Below, in pieces: positions 8,437 through 18,690 of a stretch of 64,000 bases of DNA. The DNA lies in contig NZ_SWFM01000002.1 in the NCBI RefSeq assembly GCF_005144865.1, positions 310,001 to 374,000 of the forward strand, read 5' to 3'. Below the pieces are notes generated by a model that was not told the DNA's origin, did no database searches, and saw only the letters and a list, made by a program, of their open reading frames with translations. The translations under genes were made by a program, and so were the position numbers. Numbering within the stretch: the first letter of the stretch is position 1; each line of letters opens with the position of its first letter. The DNA is from Guptibacillus hwajinpoensis (GTDB lineage Bacteria; Bacillota; Bacilli; Bacillales; Guptibacillaceae).

Positions 8437-9585
8437 TTGAAAAATTTATGTATTATAACAAATAAATATCCGAACCCAGTAGAACCAAACGTTTTAGTTT
8501 TTGTGCAACAACTTGTTTGGTCAATGGCAGATAAAGGAATTAATTGTTCAGTAATTTGTCCAATGCCAGTAAATTTGAATACAAAATATTTAAAATTCCC
8601 CTATAAGACTAGCGAAACTACAGAAAATGGAACTACTGTAGATGTATATTTCCCCAAGTATATAGGATATGGTCAAAGTGAAATATTAGGGTTTAATCCA
8701 GCTAGAATTACAACTAATAATTTCACAAATGCTGTTAAAAAAGTAATTACCAAAATGATTGATAAACCTGATGCGGTTTACGGACATTTTGTGACACCAG
8801 CTGGAATAGCGGCTGCTAGAATTGGTCGATTGTTTAATTTGCCTTCATTTATGGCTCACGGAGAAGCAACTTTTATGACCATTGATCACTTTGGCGCATC
8901 TAAAGTTGCTAATGAATTAAAAACTTTAGATGGTGTAGTAGCTGTTTCTACACAAAACAAAGAAATGCTTCTATCTGTAAATGCTGTGAAAGAGAATGTA
9001 ATTGATGTTTTTCCAAATGGGTATCGTAAAGAGCGATTTTATCCTAGAGAAAAAATTGAAAGCAGAGCAAAGTTCGGGCTTCCAAATGATAAGTTCTTAG
9101 TATGTTTCGTCGGTAGTTTTGATTACCGAAAAGGTATTGATAGGCTTATGCAAGCAATTAACAAGATAGATGGTGTTTATGCCATCTGTGCCGGAAAAGG
9201 TGAACTAACACCAAGTGGAGAGAGTTGTCTTTATAATCAAGCTGTTGATAATAAAGATTTACCCTACTTTTATAGTGCGGCGGATGTCTTTGTACTCCCA
9301 ACACTAAATGAGGGCTGCTGTAATGCAATTATTGAAGCGATGGCTTGTGGTTTACCAATAATATCATCTAATTTGTCATTTAACGATGATATATTAGATG
9401 ATTCATGTTCGATTAGAGTAAATCCTTCCAGCGTTGAAGAAATAAAATTTGCAATTAATCATCTTTACAATAATAAAGAAAAGTTAAAAGACCTAGGTAA
9501 AGGTAGTCTTCAAAAGTCACAATCTCTAACGTTAGAAAAGAGAGCAGAGAAAATATTATCTTTTATTGCAACTAACGCTAAATAG
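8437..9585 (+). CDS. Glycosyltransferase family 4
   Basis: A 382-residue GT-B retaining glycosyltransferase. The N-terminal acceptor domain begins NLCIITNKYPNPVEPNV. The C-terminal donor domain has VCFVGSFDYRKGIDRL, the FVLPTLNEGCCNAIIEAMACGLPII E-x7-E region and a typical terminal helix. The TTG start at 8437 has AAGGAG at correct spacing. It presumably adds an internal sugar of the repeat unit; donor and linkage cannot be predicted. Confidence 0.88.
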   Translation: MKNLCIITNKYPNPVEPNVLVFVQQLVWSMADKGINCSVICPMPVNLNTKYLKFPYKTSETTENGTTVDVYFPKYIGYGQSEILGFNPARITTNNFTNAVKKVITKMIDKPDAVYGHFVTPAGIAAARIGRLFNLPSFMAHGEATFMTIDHFGASKVANELKTLDGVVAVSTQNKEMLLSVNAVKENVIDVFPNGYRKERFYPREKIESRAKFGLPNDKFLVCFVGSFDYRKGIDRLMQAINKIDGVYAICAGKGELTPSGESCLYNQAVDNKDLPYFYSAADVFVLPTLNEGCCNAIIEAMACGLPIISSNLSFNDDILDDSCSIRVNPSSVEEIKFAINHLYNNKEKLKDLGKGSLQKSQSLTLEKRAEKILSFIATNAK

Positions 9586-9698
9586 TTGGTGATTAATTAA
9601 TAGTAAATTTTCCGCATAAAGTTAAGTGATAAATTAACATCTTATTTATTACCCAAAGTAGAATAGAGATTGGGAAAAAATCGATGTGAATTTAAGTA

Positions 9699-9790
9699 GT
9701 CAGAAGCTATGGCATGTGGGTGCCTATTATTGCTTCAAATAAAGATATCAATGGGTATAAATTATGAACAAAGAGCTTGGATTATCGTTG
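9699..9790 (+). pseudogene. Remnant of a second GT4 glycosyltransferase
   Basis: The 392-base gap between the GT4 gene and the polymerase is not empty. Around 9702-9760 it encodes EAMACG, then after one base shift PIIASNKDING, the conserved C-terminal donor motif of GT4 enzymes. A single-base deletion near 9721 breaks the frame and nothing upstream remains of the rest. The operon once had, or received by recombination, an additional glycosyltransferase. Nothing else is recognisable in the gap. Confidence 0.55.
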
Positions 9791-9977
9791 AGGGGATTAG
9801 AAAGTTGACATGGTACTTTGTCTATTGTTAATAGTCTATATCACAATCACTCACCGATATTTTCATATATGGATAAATATATTAAGTAAAATATCACTAG
9901 CACTTAACCTCATTAATAACTAATTTCTAATTTAAAAAATCCTACTCTCAATTACATTTAATAAAAAGGGGGAGGGC

Positions 9978-11183
9978 ATGTTCTCTCATAGCAATTTTGT
10001 TATTGGTAAACAATCTAATGTCAACTATTTGCTCCTTATTTCAATAGTTATAGTTTATGCATTTTCTAATATTAAAGGTCTTTCGATAGCTGCTCAGCTT
10101 TTAATGGTTTTAATTATGTTATTAAATTTAGTTAAATTCGGTCGAATAAAAGTTACAGTCCATTTATTATGGATGACTGTTTTTATAACTTGGGGTTATT
10201 TTGTGTCTTTATTTGCATATGATAGTATAGCCTCAACTTCAGAGGCAATAAATTTAACATTAAAGTTATTTTTTTATACAGCACTAATTTCTTTGATAGA
10301 TTCCGACTCGAAATTTAATTGGATTTTAAGAGCAATAGTTATAGCAGGATTAATTTTAATTGTTAGAGTAATAATCATGACACCTTTTGATGTCTGGGGG
10401 ACTGATAGACTGGGTGCTAATCTTGGGTTAAATCCGAATACTATTGGGATTGCATTAACATATTCTAGTATAGCCTCCGTTTATATTGCTAAGAAAAGCA
10501 ACAAAACTATTTATTATCTTTTTTTAATTCCGTTTATCGTGATTTCACTAATGACCGGATCTAGAAAAGCATTTTTAGCATTGTTAGGAGGAGTTTCATT
10601 ATTCCTATTTATTTCAATTAGAAGAGTTAAGAATAAATCTCTTGTTAGCATTATTATTGTTTTTTTCATCGTGTTATTATATGAACTCTCTATGAATACA
10701 TCTTTTTTACATGAAGTATTAGGCCAAAGGTTAGCCGGTGCTAACATATTCTCTAATAGTCAAGTTGATTCATCAACTAGGGACCGTTTAAGGTTATATA
10801 ATGAGGGATGGTTACTCTTTCAGTCAAATCCAGTATTAGGTTACGGATTAGATAACTTTAGAAGAGTGAGTTTTTTTGGAGGCTACTCCCATAATAATTT
10901 CATAGAAGTTCTTACCTCCACTGGAATTATTGGTTTTTTTGTTTATTACAGCCTTCCAATAATAATGTTAATTAATTCTATCAAAAATAGGAAAAAAAAT
11001 ATTGGATATGCTTTGATAGCAACTTTTTTAACAATTATCATATTATTAGATTTGGCCAATGTTTCCTACAGACAAATAATTACACAAGTAGTTATTGCTA
11101 TATTAGTGGCTAAGTTCGTATTATTGAAACTTGAATATCGGAAAAATGTAATAAAAGAAGAAATGAGATACAGATTTTTTTAA
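9978..11183 (+). CDS. O-antigen ligase/polymerase family membrane protein (Wzy-like)
   Basis: A 401-residue polytopic membrane protein with about ten hydrophobic segments and a larger loop before the conserved GYSHNNFIEVLTSTGIIG motif, typical of the Wzy/WaaL (O-antigen ligase) superfamily. LGLNPNTIGIAL is another family-type segment. Start ATG 9978 follows AAAAGGGGGAGG closely. Between glycosyltransferases and a flippase, polymerisation of the lipid-linked repeat unit is the expected role. Confidence 0.8.
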   Translation: MFSHSNFVIGKQSNVNYLLLISIVIVYAFSNIKGLSIAAQLLMVLIMLLNLVKFGRIKVTVHLLWMTVFITWGYFVSLFAYDSIASTSEAINLTLKLFFYTALISLIDSDSKFNWILRAIVIAGLILIVRVIIMTPFDVWGTDRLGANLGLNPNTIGIALTYSSIASVYIAKKSNKTIYYLFLIPFIVISLMTGSRKAFLALLGGVSLFLFISIRRVKNKSLVSIIIVFFIVLLYELSMNTSFLHEVLGQRLAGANIFSNSQVDSSTRDRLRLYNEGWLLFQSNPVLGYGLDNFRRVSFFGGYSHNNFIEVLTSTGIIGFFVYYSLPIIMLINSIKNRKKNIGYALIATFLTIIILLDLANVSYRQIITQVVIAILVAKFVLLKLEYRKNVIKEEMRYRFF

Positions 11184-11265
11184 ATTGAATTAAAAATAAC
11201 ATTCAACAAATAAAAAAATTGAGAGCACAACTATTTTATTAGCTAATTTAAAGATTAAGAAACTG

Positions 11266-12789
11266 GTGAACAGATTGAAGAAAACATTTTTATTTATGGC
11301 ATGTATAACATTATTAATTAAGATTATAGCTTTGTTTAGAGAGGTTGCATTATCATACTTTTTTGGCCTTTCGAATGTTACAGATGCTTATTTTATTTCA
11401 TTAGTTATCCCAACCATTATTTTTTCTTTTATAGGGGTAGGCATAAAAACGGCGTTTTTGCCAATTTATTCGAGAATATCAAAATATGAAAATAAGAAAG
11501 CAGGATTAGTCTATACAAATACGTTAATAAACATATTTGTAATAATAACTTTTTTAATTAATATAATCATATGGTTAAATATCGAAGCTATTGTTAAGGT
11601 ATTTGCAGTTGGATTTGAAGGTGAAACTTTGAATCTAGCAGTGAAATTAACAAGGATTACCGTAGTAACAATGCTGTTTCTACCAATAATTTATGTTCTT
11701 GAAGGTTTTTTGAATAGTAAAAAGTCCTTTTTATTACCGATAATATCAACACTGCCATTGAATATTTGGATGATATTTTCATATTACTTTGCATATAATT
11801 ACGGATTAACTTATTTAGGATTTGGACAAGTACTTGGAGTTTTCACGCAACTTATTTTGATTATATTTTTGTCGTATAAGTATGGTTACAGGTATAATTT
11901 CGATTTGGATTATAAGTCAGAAAATCTTAATAGATCAATGAAATTAATTATACCAGTAATGTTTAGTTCAGCTGTTAATCAAATAAATAAGTTAATAGAC
12001 AAAACAATCGCTTCTACAATGTCGGATGGTGGGATATCAGCTCTTAATTATGCTAGTAGGATTAATAAATTAGTGGATGATTTATTTATAGTATCATTGG
12101 CGACTATTTTTTTTGCTAATATCTCAAAGCTTGCGGCTGCTAATAATATAGCTAAATTAAAAACGAATTTAAATGAAGCGATTAAATTAACTCTATTATT
12201 ATTGATACCAGCAAGTGTAGGTATGATGTTGTTTTCTAAAGAAATAGTACAACTAATTTATGGTAGAGGAGCCTTTGACAGTAGTGCTGTTGCTATAACA
12301 GGGTCTGCATTGTTTTTTTATACAATAGGATTAGCCTTTTTAGGCTTGCGACATATAATAATTAAAGTGTTTTACGCTTTGGAGGATTCAAAAACTCCGG
12401 TAATTAATACAATAATAGCTTTGTTGATTAATATTATTTTAAATTTAATACTATCAAAATATATGGGAGTAGCTGGGCTAGCGTTGGCTACGAGTATAGT
12501 TGATGGAATTATTGTATTTTCCTTAATTACTGCTCTTCAGAAAAAGATAGGCTCTATTGGGGTTTTAAATATTTTAAAAGGAACTACAAAAATAATTCTT
12601 GCCTCTATTATCATGGGAGGATCATCACTGTTACTATTTTATTCAATAGTGAACTTAGTAGACCAGAACCTTGCATTAATTCTATCAATTTTGTGTGGTG
12701 CCTTGGTATATTATTCTACATCAATACTAATTAAGATTCCTGAAGCAATACAGTTGAATAATATGATAATAGAACGTTTCAAAAAATGA
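11266..12789 (+). CDS. MurJ/Wzx-like lipid-linked oligosaccharide flippase
   Basis: A 507-residue MOP-superfamily transporter with about 14 hydrophobic helices. Sequence features resemble MurJ (FREVALSYFFGLSNVTDAY near the N-terminus, LIYGRGAFD in the middle, TPVINTIIALLINIILNL). In this locus its job is most likely to flip the undecaprenyl-linked repeat unit in place of a classical Wzx. The GTG start at 11266 is tentative; a TTG at 11275 is an alternative. Confidence 0.8.
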   Translation: MNRLKKTFLFMACITLLIKIIALFREVALSYFFGLSNVTDAYFISLVIPTIIFSFIGVGIKTAFLPIYSRISKYENKKAGLVYTNTLINIFVIITFLINIIIWLNIEAIVKVFAVGFEGETLNLAVKLTRITVVTMLFLPIIYVLEGFLNSKKSFLLPIISTLPLNIWMIFSYYFAYNYGLTYLGFGQVLGVFTQLILIIFLSYKYGYRYNFDLDYKSENLNRSMKLIIPVMFSSAVNQINKLIDKTIASTMSDGGISALNYASRINKLVDDLFIVSLATIFFANISKLAAANNIAKLKTNLNEAIKLTLLLLIPASVGMMLFSKEIVQLIYGRGAFDSSAVAITGSALFFYTIGLAFLGLRHIIIKVFYALEDSKTPVINTIIALLINIILNLILSKYMGVAGLALATSIVDGIIVFSLITALQKKIGSIGVLNILKGTTKIILASIIMGGSSLLLFYSIVNLVDQNLALILSILCGALVYYSTSILIKIPEAIQLNNMIIERFKK

Positions 12790-12906
12790 TATTAAAGGTC
12801 AAGTTGTCATTATAGTTTCTATGAATTATTAAATAACAGATAACAAACTAAATATTTTACAAGATAATACTAATTAAAAGAATAATTTCAGGAGTAGGGT
12901 GTTTTT

Positions 12907-14265
12907 ATGATTGATTTTTTATTTGTATATGAATTGAAGCAACGGGAATTAGAAAGCATAGTATTGGTAGGTAATGAACTTAAAAAAAGAGGCTATTCTG
13001 TTGAATATTGTCATTTTCCGTATGAAAATTTAAATAAATTGCGAAAAAAGTATTATGGAAAAGTAAGAACAATCTTAACTCATTCTATGTACGATGAAAA
13101 AGTACTTTATAATTTAGTTTATAGGTTAGCAGGACCTGTAAAAAAAATAGTCAATTTACAGTGGGAACAAATAGGGACTTTAAAAACGGAAGGAGACATT
13201 AATAGTTATAGGTATCCAAAAGGAATCGCTAAAAAAATATTGCACATTTGCTGGGGAGAGAAACCCAAAGAAAATTTGATTAGAGTAGGTATGCAAGAAG
13301 ACAAAATCGCTGTCACCGGGCCATTACAAATTGATTTTTTATTGCCTTTTTTCAAAGGGTATTATAAAGACCGTAACGATTTACTAACATCATATGATTT
13401 AAATCCAAATTTAAAAACAATATTTTTTATTTCCTCTTTTAGTTATGCAAGTCTTTCAGATAAGGAAATTTTGAAATTAAAGAAAAAAGTAGGCGAAGTT
13501 ATTGTTGAAGAACGGTACAATTTATCAGTTAAATCGCAAGATGATTTTTTGAGATGGGTCAATATTTTACTAGAAAAGAATTCAGATCTAAACTTTATAT
13601 ATAGACCACACCCAGCAGAATACAATAGTATGAAATTGAAAAATCTTATAGACAAGCATGCTAACTTTAAGGTAATAAGAGACTTTTCTGTAAAACAATG
13701 GATTGGAATAAGTGATAAAGTATACACTTGGAAAAGTACGTCAATTGTAGAGTCCTATTTTGCAAAAGTTCCATGTGCAATAGTAAGACCCACTCCAATA
13801 TTAAGAGAAGACGATGTTTCAATTATGGTAGATGCTGAAAACCTAGATAACTATGAAGATTTTGCTAAGAGTATTAATGAAAATTTTGATCTCCCTATTA
13901 AAGGAGAGGATATTAAGCACTATTATGATGTTAATGAAACTAGGCCATCATATCTTCGTTTAGCTAAATTACTTGAGACGGTTTATCAAACTAGTAGTTA
14001 TGATATTGAATGGGACCCAAAATTAATTAAAAAATTTCAAAAGAAATTCAATAAAGAAATGTGGGTTGCATATGCACGAAATATATACCGTGGTATTCTT
14101 TCAATTCTTTCAGCAATAAATTATAAAACCGGAATTAGTTTTGGTGAGAATATTAATAAACATATTAAACGATATCGTAAAATTAGAGCTCAAATACAAT
14201 TACACACATTGGATAAGGAAGAATTAACTGAAGTTGAAAATGAGATTAAGAAATACATGATTTAA
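12907..14265 (+). CDS. Surface carbohydrate biosynthesis protein, possible glycosyltransferase
   Basis: A 452-residue cytoplasmic protein. A middle section with YRPHPAEYNSM (about 235) and KVYTWKSTSIVESYFAKVP (about 275) resembles GT-B proteins of the polysialyl/CDP-glycerol transferase type, where His-Pro and Ser-rich motifs bind the nucleotide. AGGAGTAGGG precedes ATG 12907. It sits immediately before neuB-neuC-neuA and is the only unassigned transferase-like gene there, so it is the best candidate to use the CMP-nonulosonate made downstream. The substrate assignment is inference. Confidence 0.55.
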   Translation: MIDFLFVYELKQRELESIVLVGNELKKRGYSVEYCHFPYENLNKLRKKYYGKVRTILTHSMYDEKVLYNLVYRLAGPVKKIVNLQWEQIGTLKTEGDINSYRYPKGIAKKILHICWGEKPKENLIRVGMQEDKIAVTGPLQIDFLLPFFKGYYKDRNDLLTSYDLNPNLKTIFFISSFSYASLSDKEILKLKKKVGEVIVEERYNLSVKSQDDFLRWVNILLEKNSDLNFIYRPHPAEYNSMKLKNLIDKHANFKVIRDFSVKQWIGISDKVYTWKSTSIVESYFAKVPCAIVRPTPILREDDVSIMVDAENLDNYEDFAKSINENFDLPIKGEDIKHYYDVNETRPSYLRLAKLLETVYQTSSYDIEWDPKLIKKFQKKFNKEMWVAYARNIYRGILSILSAINYKTGISFGENINKHIKRYRKIRAQIQLHTLDKEELTEVENEIKKYMI

Positions 14266-14425
14266 CTGTTAAGAAATTAACTGATAGGATTTTTTTGGAT
14301 AGAAATTAAATGTCTATAAACATATAAAAGCAAAGACTTTAATTGTGCGAAAGATAGGTATATGTGAAAAATTTATTCCTAATAACACTTTAATTAAAAT
14401 ATAAATTATGAGAGGAAATGATCAG

Positions 14426-15469
14426 ATGAATAAGGGCAGTATTAAAATTGGAGAGAGAATGATTGGAGAAAATTATCCACCTTTAGTTATTGCTGAAATG
14501 GGAATTAATCATGAAGGTGATCTAAAAGTTGCTTTTGAAATGGTAGATGCAGCGTATAAGGCTGGCGCAGAAGTTATTAAGCATCAAACTCATGTCATCA
14601 AAGATGAAATGAGTAAAGAAGCAAAAAATGTAATCCCAGGAAATGTAGATATTTCAATTTATGAGGTTATGGAAAGATGTGCTCTTTCTGAAGTAGAGGA
14701 AATCAAACTTAAAGACTATGTTGAATCTAAAGGAATGATTTTCTTAAGTACTCCCTTTTCAAGGGCTGCGGCTGAAAGACTGGAAAGAATGAATGTGAAA
14801 GCTTATAAAATTGGCTCTGGTGAGATGAACAACCATCCGTTACTTGATCATATTGCTTCTTTTGGTAAACCAATGATCGTTTCGACAGGAATGAATGATA
14901 TTGAGAGTGTAAAAAAGGCTGTTGAAATTCTAGAATACAGGAAAGTTCCATATGCACTACTTCATACTACTAATTTATACCCTACTCCCCCTGAACTAGT
15001 TAGGTTAGGAGCAATGCAAGAGCTACAAAAGGAATTTCCGAATGTTGTTGTGGGATTATCAGATCACACACTTAATAATAATGCCTGTGTAGCCGCAGTT
15101 GCTTTAGGAGCTTCAATATTAGAAAGGCATTTTACTGATCGTAGAGATCGAAAAGGTCCAGATATTATTAATTCTATGACACCATCTGAGCTAACAGAAC
15201 TTATTATCAGTTCATCTGAAGTTGCAAAAATGCGTGGCGGAAAAAAGGAAGCAACTAAAGAAGAACAAGTTACTATTGACTTTGCTTTTGCTACTGTTGT
15301 GACTATAAAGCCTATAAGTAAAGGTGAAATCTTCTCGCATGATAATGTTTGGGTGAAACGACCAGGCACTGGTGAAATTAAAGCTGAAAACTATAATGAA
15401 GTTTTAGGAAGAAAATCTATAAGGGATATTTCTAGTGATGAACATATAAATTGGGCAGATGTTTATTAA
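14426..15469 (+). CDS. neuB: N-acetylneuraminate (nonulosonic acid) synthase, NeuB
   Basis: A 347-residue enzyme condensing phosphoenolpyruvate with ManNAc or a related hexosamine to a nine-carbon acid. The TIM-barrel domain shows [59 protein letters not shown] and VGLSDHT. A C-terminal SAF/antifreeze-like domain starts near residue 285 ([20 protein letters not shown]). AGAGGAAAT lies 7 bases before ATG 14426, so the in-frame ATG at 14408 is unlikely. NeuC and NeuA follow. Neu5Ac versus legionaminic acid cannot be decided, but no LegB/LegC/LegH genes are present. Confidence 0.9.
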   Translation: MNKGSIKIGERMIGENYPPLVIAEMGINHEGDLKVAFEMVDAAYKAGAEVIKHQTHVIKDEMSKEAKNVIPGNVDISIYEVMERCALSEVEEIKLKDYVESKGMIFLSTPFSRAAAERLERMNVKAYKIGSGEMNNHPLLDHIASFGKPMIVSTGMNDIESVKKAVEILEYRKVPYALLHTTNLYPTPPELVRLGAMQELQKEFPNVVVGLSDHTLNNNACVAAVALGASILERHFTDRRDRKGPDIINSMTPSELTELIISSSEVAKMRGGKKEATKEEQVTIDFAFATVVTIKPISKGEIFSHDNVWVKRPGTGEIKAENYNEVLGRKSIRDISSDEHINWADVY

Positions 15470-15481
15470 AGGGTGGTTTGT

Positions 15482-16627
15482 ATGAAGAAAAAAATTGTCT
15501 TTCTAACTGGAACTAGAGCAGATTATGGAAAAATAAAATCCTTAATGAAAAAAGTAGATGAACATAAAATGTTTGAACTAAACGTTTTTGTAACAGGAAT
15601 GCATTTGTTATCTAAATATGGTTCAACATATAGTGAAATTGAAAAAGATGGATTTAATAATATTTATAAATATATTAATCAATCAACTAATTCTAATATG
15701 GATATTGCATTAAGTAATACAATTCTTGGACTGAGCAATTTCGTTGCTGAGATACAGCCTGATTTAATTGTAATACATGGTGATAGGTTAGAAGCACTTG
15801 CTGGGGCGATAGTTGGAGCATTTAATAACATAAAGGTTGCTCATATTGAAGGTGGCGAGGTATCTGGAACTATTGATGAATCTATAAGGCATGCAATTAC
15901 TAAGTTTTCACATATTCACTTAGTAGCGAATTCAGAAGCGAAAAACAGGGTTATTCAATTAGGAGAAAAAGAGAATTCTATATATATAATAGGTTCACCG
16001 GATATAGATATAATGCACTCTAATAAATTACCAACCATTGAAAAAGCAAGACAAAGATACAATTTATTTTGTGAGGAATATTCTATAGTAATGTACCATC
16101 CTGTTACAACTGAAGTTAGTAAATTACGCAGAAATGTAAAAGAACTAGTCGATGCTCTAATAAAATCCGAAAAAAACTTTGTAGTTATCTATCCAAATAA
16201 TGATGAAGGAACAGATATTATTTTAGATGAGTATAAAAGATTTGAGGATTTTACAAACTTCAAGTTATTTCCTTCGATTAGGTTTGAATATTTTCTAACA
16301 ATACTAAAACATAGTCAGTCTATTATAGGTAACTCAAGTGCAGGGATAAGAGAAGCAGGAGTGTATGGTATTCCTGCAATAGATATAGGGAATAGACAAG
16401 AAGGAAGATATAGTATCACTGATAATCAAAATATTATCCATGTAAATGAAGATATTAATGATATAGAATCCGCAATATATAGAGCGAGTATTATGAATAT
16501 ACCTACGAATTCAATTTATGGGAATGGTAATAGTGACGAAAAATTCATTAAAATACTAGAAAATAATAACTGGGAGAACTCTTTCCAAAAAAAGTTTGTG
16601 GATTTAAATACAGTTTTAGGAGTCTAA
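15482..16627 (+). CDS. neuC: UDP-GlcNAc 2-epimerase (hydrolysing), NeuC
   Basis: A 381-residue GT-B-fold enzyme releasing ManNAc (or a 6-deoxy analogue) from the UDP-sugar to feed NeuB. Family motifs: FLTGTRADYGKIKSLM, VTGMHL, VIHGDRLEALAGA, AHIEGGEVSGTIDESIRH, ITKFSHIHLVAN, GNSSAGIREAG and IDIGNRQEGR. AAAGGGTGG lies 6-7 bases before ATG 15482, making the GTG at 15473 improbable. Only 12 bases separate it from neuB. Confidence 0.9.
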   Translation: MKKKIVFLTGTRADYGKIKSLMKKVDEHKMFELNVFVTGMHLLSKYGSTYSEIEKDGFNNIYKYINQSTNSNMDIALSNTILGLSNFVAEIQPDLIVIHGDRLEALAGAIVGAFNNIKVAHIEGGEVSGTIDESIRHAITKFSHIHLVANSEAKNRVIQLGEKENSIYIIGSPDIDIMHSNKLPTIEKARQRYNLFCEEYSIVMYHPVTTEVSKLRRNVKELVDALIKSEKNFVVIYPNNDEGTDIILDEYKRFEDFTNFKLFPSIRFEYFLTILKHSQSIIGNSSAGIREAGVYGIPAIDIGNRQEGRYSITDNQNIIHVNEDINDIESAIYRASIMNIPTNSIYGNGNSDEKFIKILENNNWENSFQKKFVDLNTVLGV

Positions 16628-16654
16628 ACTAAAATTTTAAAGGATGAGTATAAT

Positions 16655-17356
16655 ATGTATAATAAAAAAACATTCCTGGCTATTATACCTGCACGTGGGG
16701 GAAGTAAAGGAATCCCTCATAAAAATATAATTAATATCAACGGAAGGCCTTTAATTGACTATACAATTAGTGCAGCGTCTAAATCCAAATACCTTGATAG
16801 GATCGTTGTAAGCACTGATTGTGAAAAAATTTCAGCTATCGCTAAAGAGTGTGGTGCAGACGTTCCTTTTTTGAGATCTAAAGAACTTGCTAAAGATGAC
16901 AGTAGAACTATAGATTGTGTAATTAATTTAATAGAAAATATAGATCAAAAATATGATTACATAGTTTTATTGCAACCTACTCAACCATTAAGAAAATCTA
17001 TACATATTGATGAAGCAATTGAGTTAGTAATGAACGAAGAATATGACGAATCATTGGTAAGTGTGAGTAAAGTAGCGGAAAACCCTGTATTGTTACGAAC
17101 AATAAACGAATTTAACCAAATAAAAAAAATGTTAAATATCAACAGCACAATAAGAAGACAGGACTTCCCGGAATTTTATAAAGTGAATGGATCTATTTAT
17201 ATTAATAGGATTGATGAAAAATTAAATTCGGAGACAAGTTTTAACGATAATACAATACCTTATATTATGGATGAGCAATTCGATCTAGATATTGATGAAC
17301 CTTTCGATTTAGAAATACTAAAATTAAAACTCAAGTTACTCAGATTAGGTAACTAA
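16655..17356 (+). CDS. neuA: CMP-nonulosonate synthetase (acylneuraminate cytidylyltransferase), NeuA
   Basis: A 233-residue cytidylyltransferase activating the NeuB product with CTP. The nucleotide-binding loop AIIPARGGSKGIPHKN is at the N-terminus; LQPTQPLRKSIHIDEAI and YKVNGSIYINR are typical of NeuA/CMP-KDO synthetases. AAGGATGAG precedes the start. With the two preceding genes it completes the route from UDP-HexNAc to a CMP-activated nonulosonic acid. Confidence 0.9.
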   Translation: MYNKKTFLAIIPARGGSKGIPHKNIININGRPLIDYTISAASKSKYLDRIVVSTDCEKISAIAKECGADVPFLRSKELAKDDSRTIDCVINLIENIDQKYDYIVLLQPTQPLRKSIHIDEAIELVMNEEYDESLVSVSKVAENPVLLRTINEFNQIKKMLNINSTIRRQDFPEFYKVNGSIYINRIDEKLNSETSFNDNTIPYIMDEQFDLDIDEPFDLEILKLKLKLLRLGN

Positions 17357-17372
17357 TATATAGGAGGATTCT

Positions 17373-18545
17373 ATGAAAACTATAAGAGCTTTACATATAG
17401 CAAGTTTTAATGGAAATATTGGAGATAATGCGAACCATAATGGCTTTAGAACAAGGTTAAAAGAAACATTGGGATGCCATGTCGAATACGAAGAAATTGA
17501 AATGAGAGAGTTTTATAAGTCTTGGGCCATTAGAGATTTTAATAGTGAGGACTTCGTTGATGCATGTAATAGTGTTGATCTGGTGATAATTGGAGGTGGT
17601 AACTTTTTTGAACTGAAATGGGACTATTCTTTCACGGGAACTACCATTAATATTAGTGAAGAATCTTTAGATAAAATTAAGACTCCAATTTTGTTCCATG
17701 GCGTCGGATGCGATATCGCTAAAGGAGCAAGTGAAAGTACTGTTATAAAGTTTGAATCTTTTCTAAAAAAGATATTAAACAATAAAAAGAATTTAATAAG
17801 TGTAAGAAACGATGGCTCATATGAGACCATTAATAAATTATATGATGGGAAATATATTGAGCAAATTTACAAAGTGCCTGATGGGGCTTTTTTCTTTGAA
17901 TCTAAACAATTTGATTTCCCTGAATTGAATAGTAATTATAGATCAATAGGTATTAATGTTGTTTCTGATATGAAAGACATAAGATTTAATGGAAAATCAG
18001 AAAATGGAATAGAATATGAAGAGTTTATAGAAAAATTTGCAGAAGAAATTAATGTCTTCTTATACAATAATATTGAATATCAGATAATATTATTCCCTCA
18101 TATCTATAGTGATTTACAGGCTATTAATGATTTACTGGAAAAAATAGATGATAGACTTAGAAGAACTAAAATTGTGATAGCTTCGTGTCTAACTGGTTCA
18201 GGTTCAGAAGAGTACATTTTTGGTTTGTATAAACAATGTGAATTTATTTTAGGTATGAGATTTCATAGTAATGTTTGTTCTATAGCTCAAGAAATACCGA
18301 CAATAGGTATGAGTAGTTATAAAAAAATAGTTGATTTATACGATGAAATAAATTTATCTGATAGAGTTGTTGAAGTTAATAAAAGAGGGTTTCAAAATGA
18401 ACTTAGAGAACAAATTCATTATACAATTAACAATATTGATGAGATAAAACTACGTTACAAAAAAGCTAATCAAAAAATATATATAGAAAGCAAGTATTTT
18501 TATGAAGGTGTTAAGGATTGGTACACAAATCTTGATTTAGTTTAA
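17373..18545 (+). CDS. Polysaccharide pyruvyl transferase family protein
   Basis: A 390-residue protein of the CsaB/WcaK/AmsJ family, which adds a pyruvyl ketal from PEP to sugars. Motifs are DLVIIGGGNFFELKW, PILFHGVGCDIAKGAS, QIILFPHIYSD and the C-terminal GMRFHSNVCSIAQEIPTIGM. TAGGAGG precedes the start and it follows neuA by 16 bases. Some relatives are sialyltransferase-like (polysaccharide pyruvyl transferases share the GT-B fold), so pyruvylation is the likely but not the only role. Confidence 0.78.
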   Translation: MKTIRALHIASFNGNIGDNANHNGFRTRLKETLGCHVEYEEIEMREFYKSWAIRDFNSEDFVDACNSVDLVIIGGGNFFELKWDYSFTGTTINISEESLDKIKTPILFHGVGCDIAKGASESTVIKFESFLKKILNNKKNLISVRNDGSYETINKLYDGKYIEQIYKVPDGAFFFESKQFDFPELNSNYRSIGINVVSDMKDIRFNGKSENGIEYEEFIEKFAEEINVFLYNNIEYQIILFPHIYSDLQAINDLLEKIDDRLRRTKIVIASCLTGSGSEEYIFGLYKQCEFILGMRFHSNVCSIAQEIPTIGMSSYKKIVDLYDEINLSDRVVEVNKRGFQNELREQIHYTINNIDEIKLRYKKANQKIYIESKYFYEGVKDWYTNLDLV

Positions 18546-18690
18546 TGACATTTGAATGATTTAATGAATCCACTAAATAGTTACGTTATTTTCCAAGTGC
18601 TCTGATTGTCGCAATGTTCAAATTTGCTAGGTTTGCAAGAAAAATTTTAAGAGAAGTGTAACTTAAGAAATACAGGAAGGCGGCGTATCT

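Noticed and set aside
14408..14425. Earlier ATG as start of neuB
   Set aside because: The ribosome binding site AGAGGAAAT lies inside this extension and is spaced for ATG 14426.
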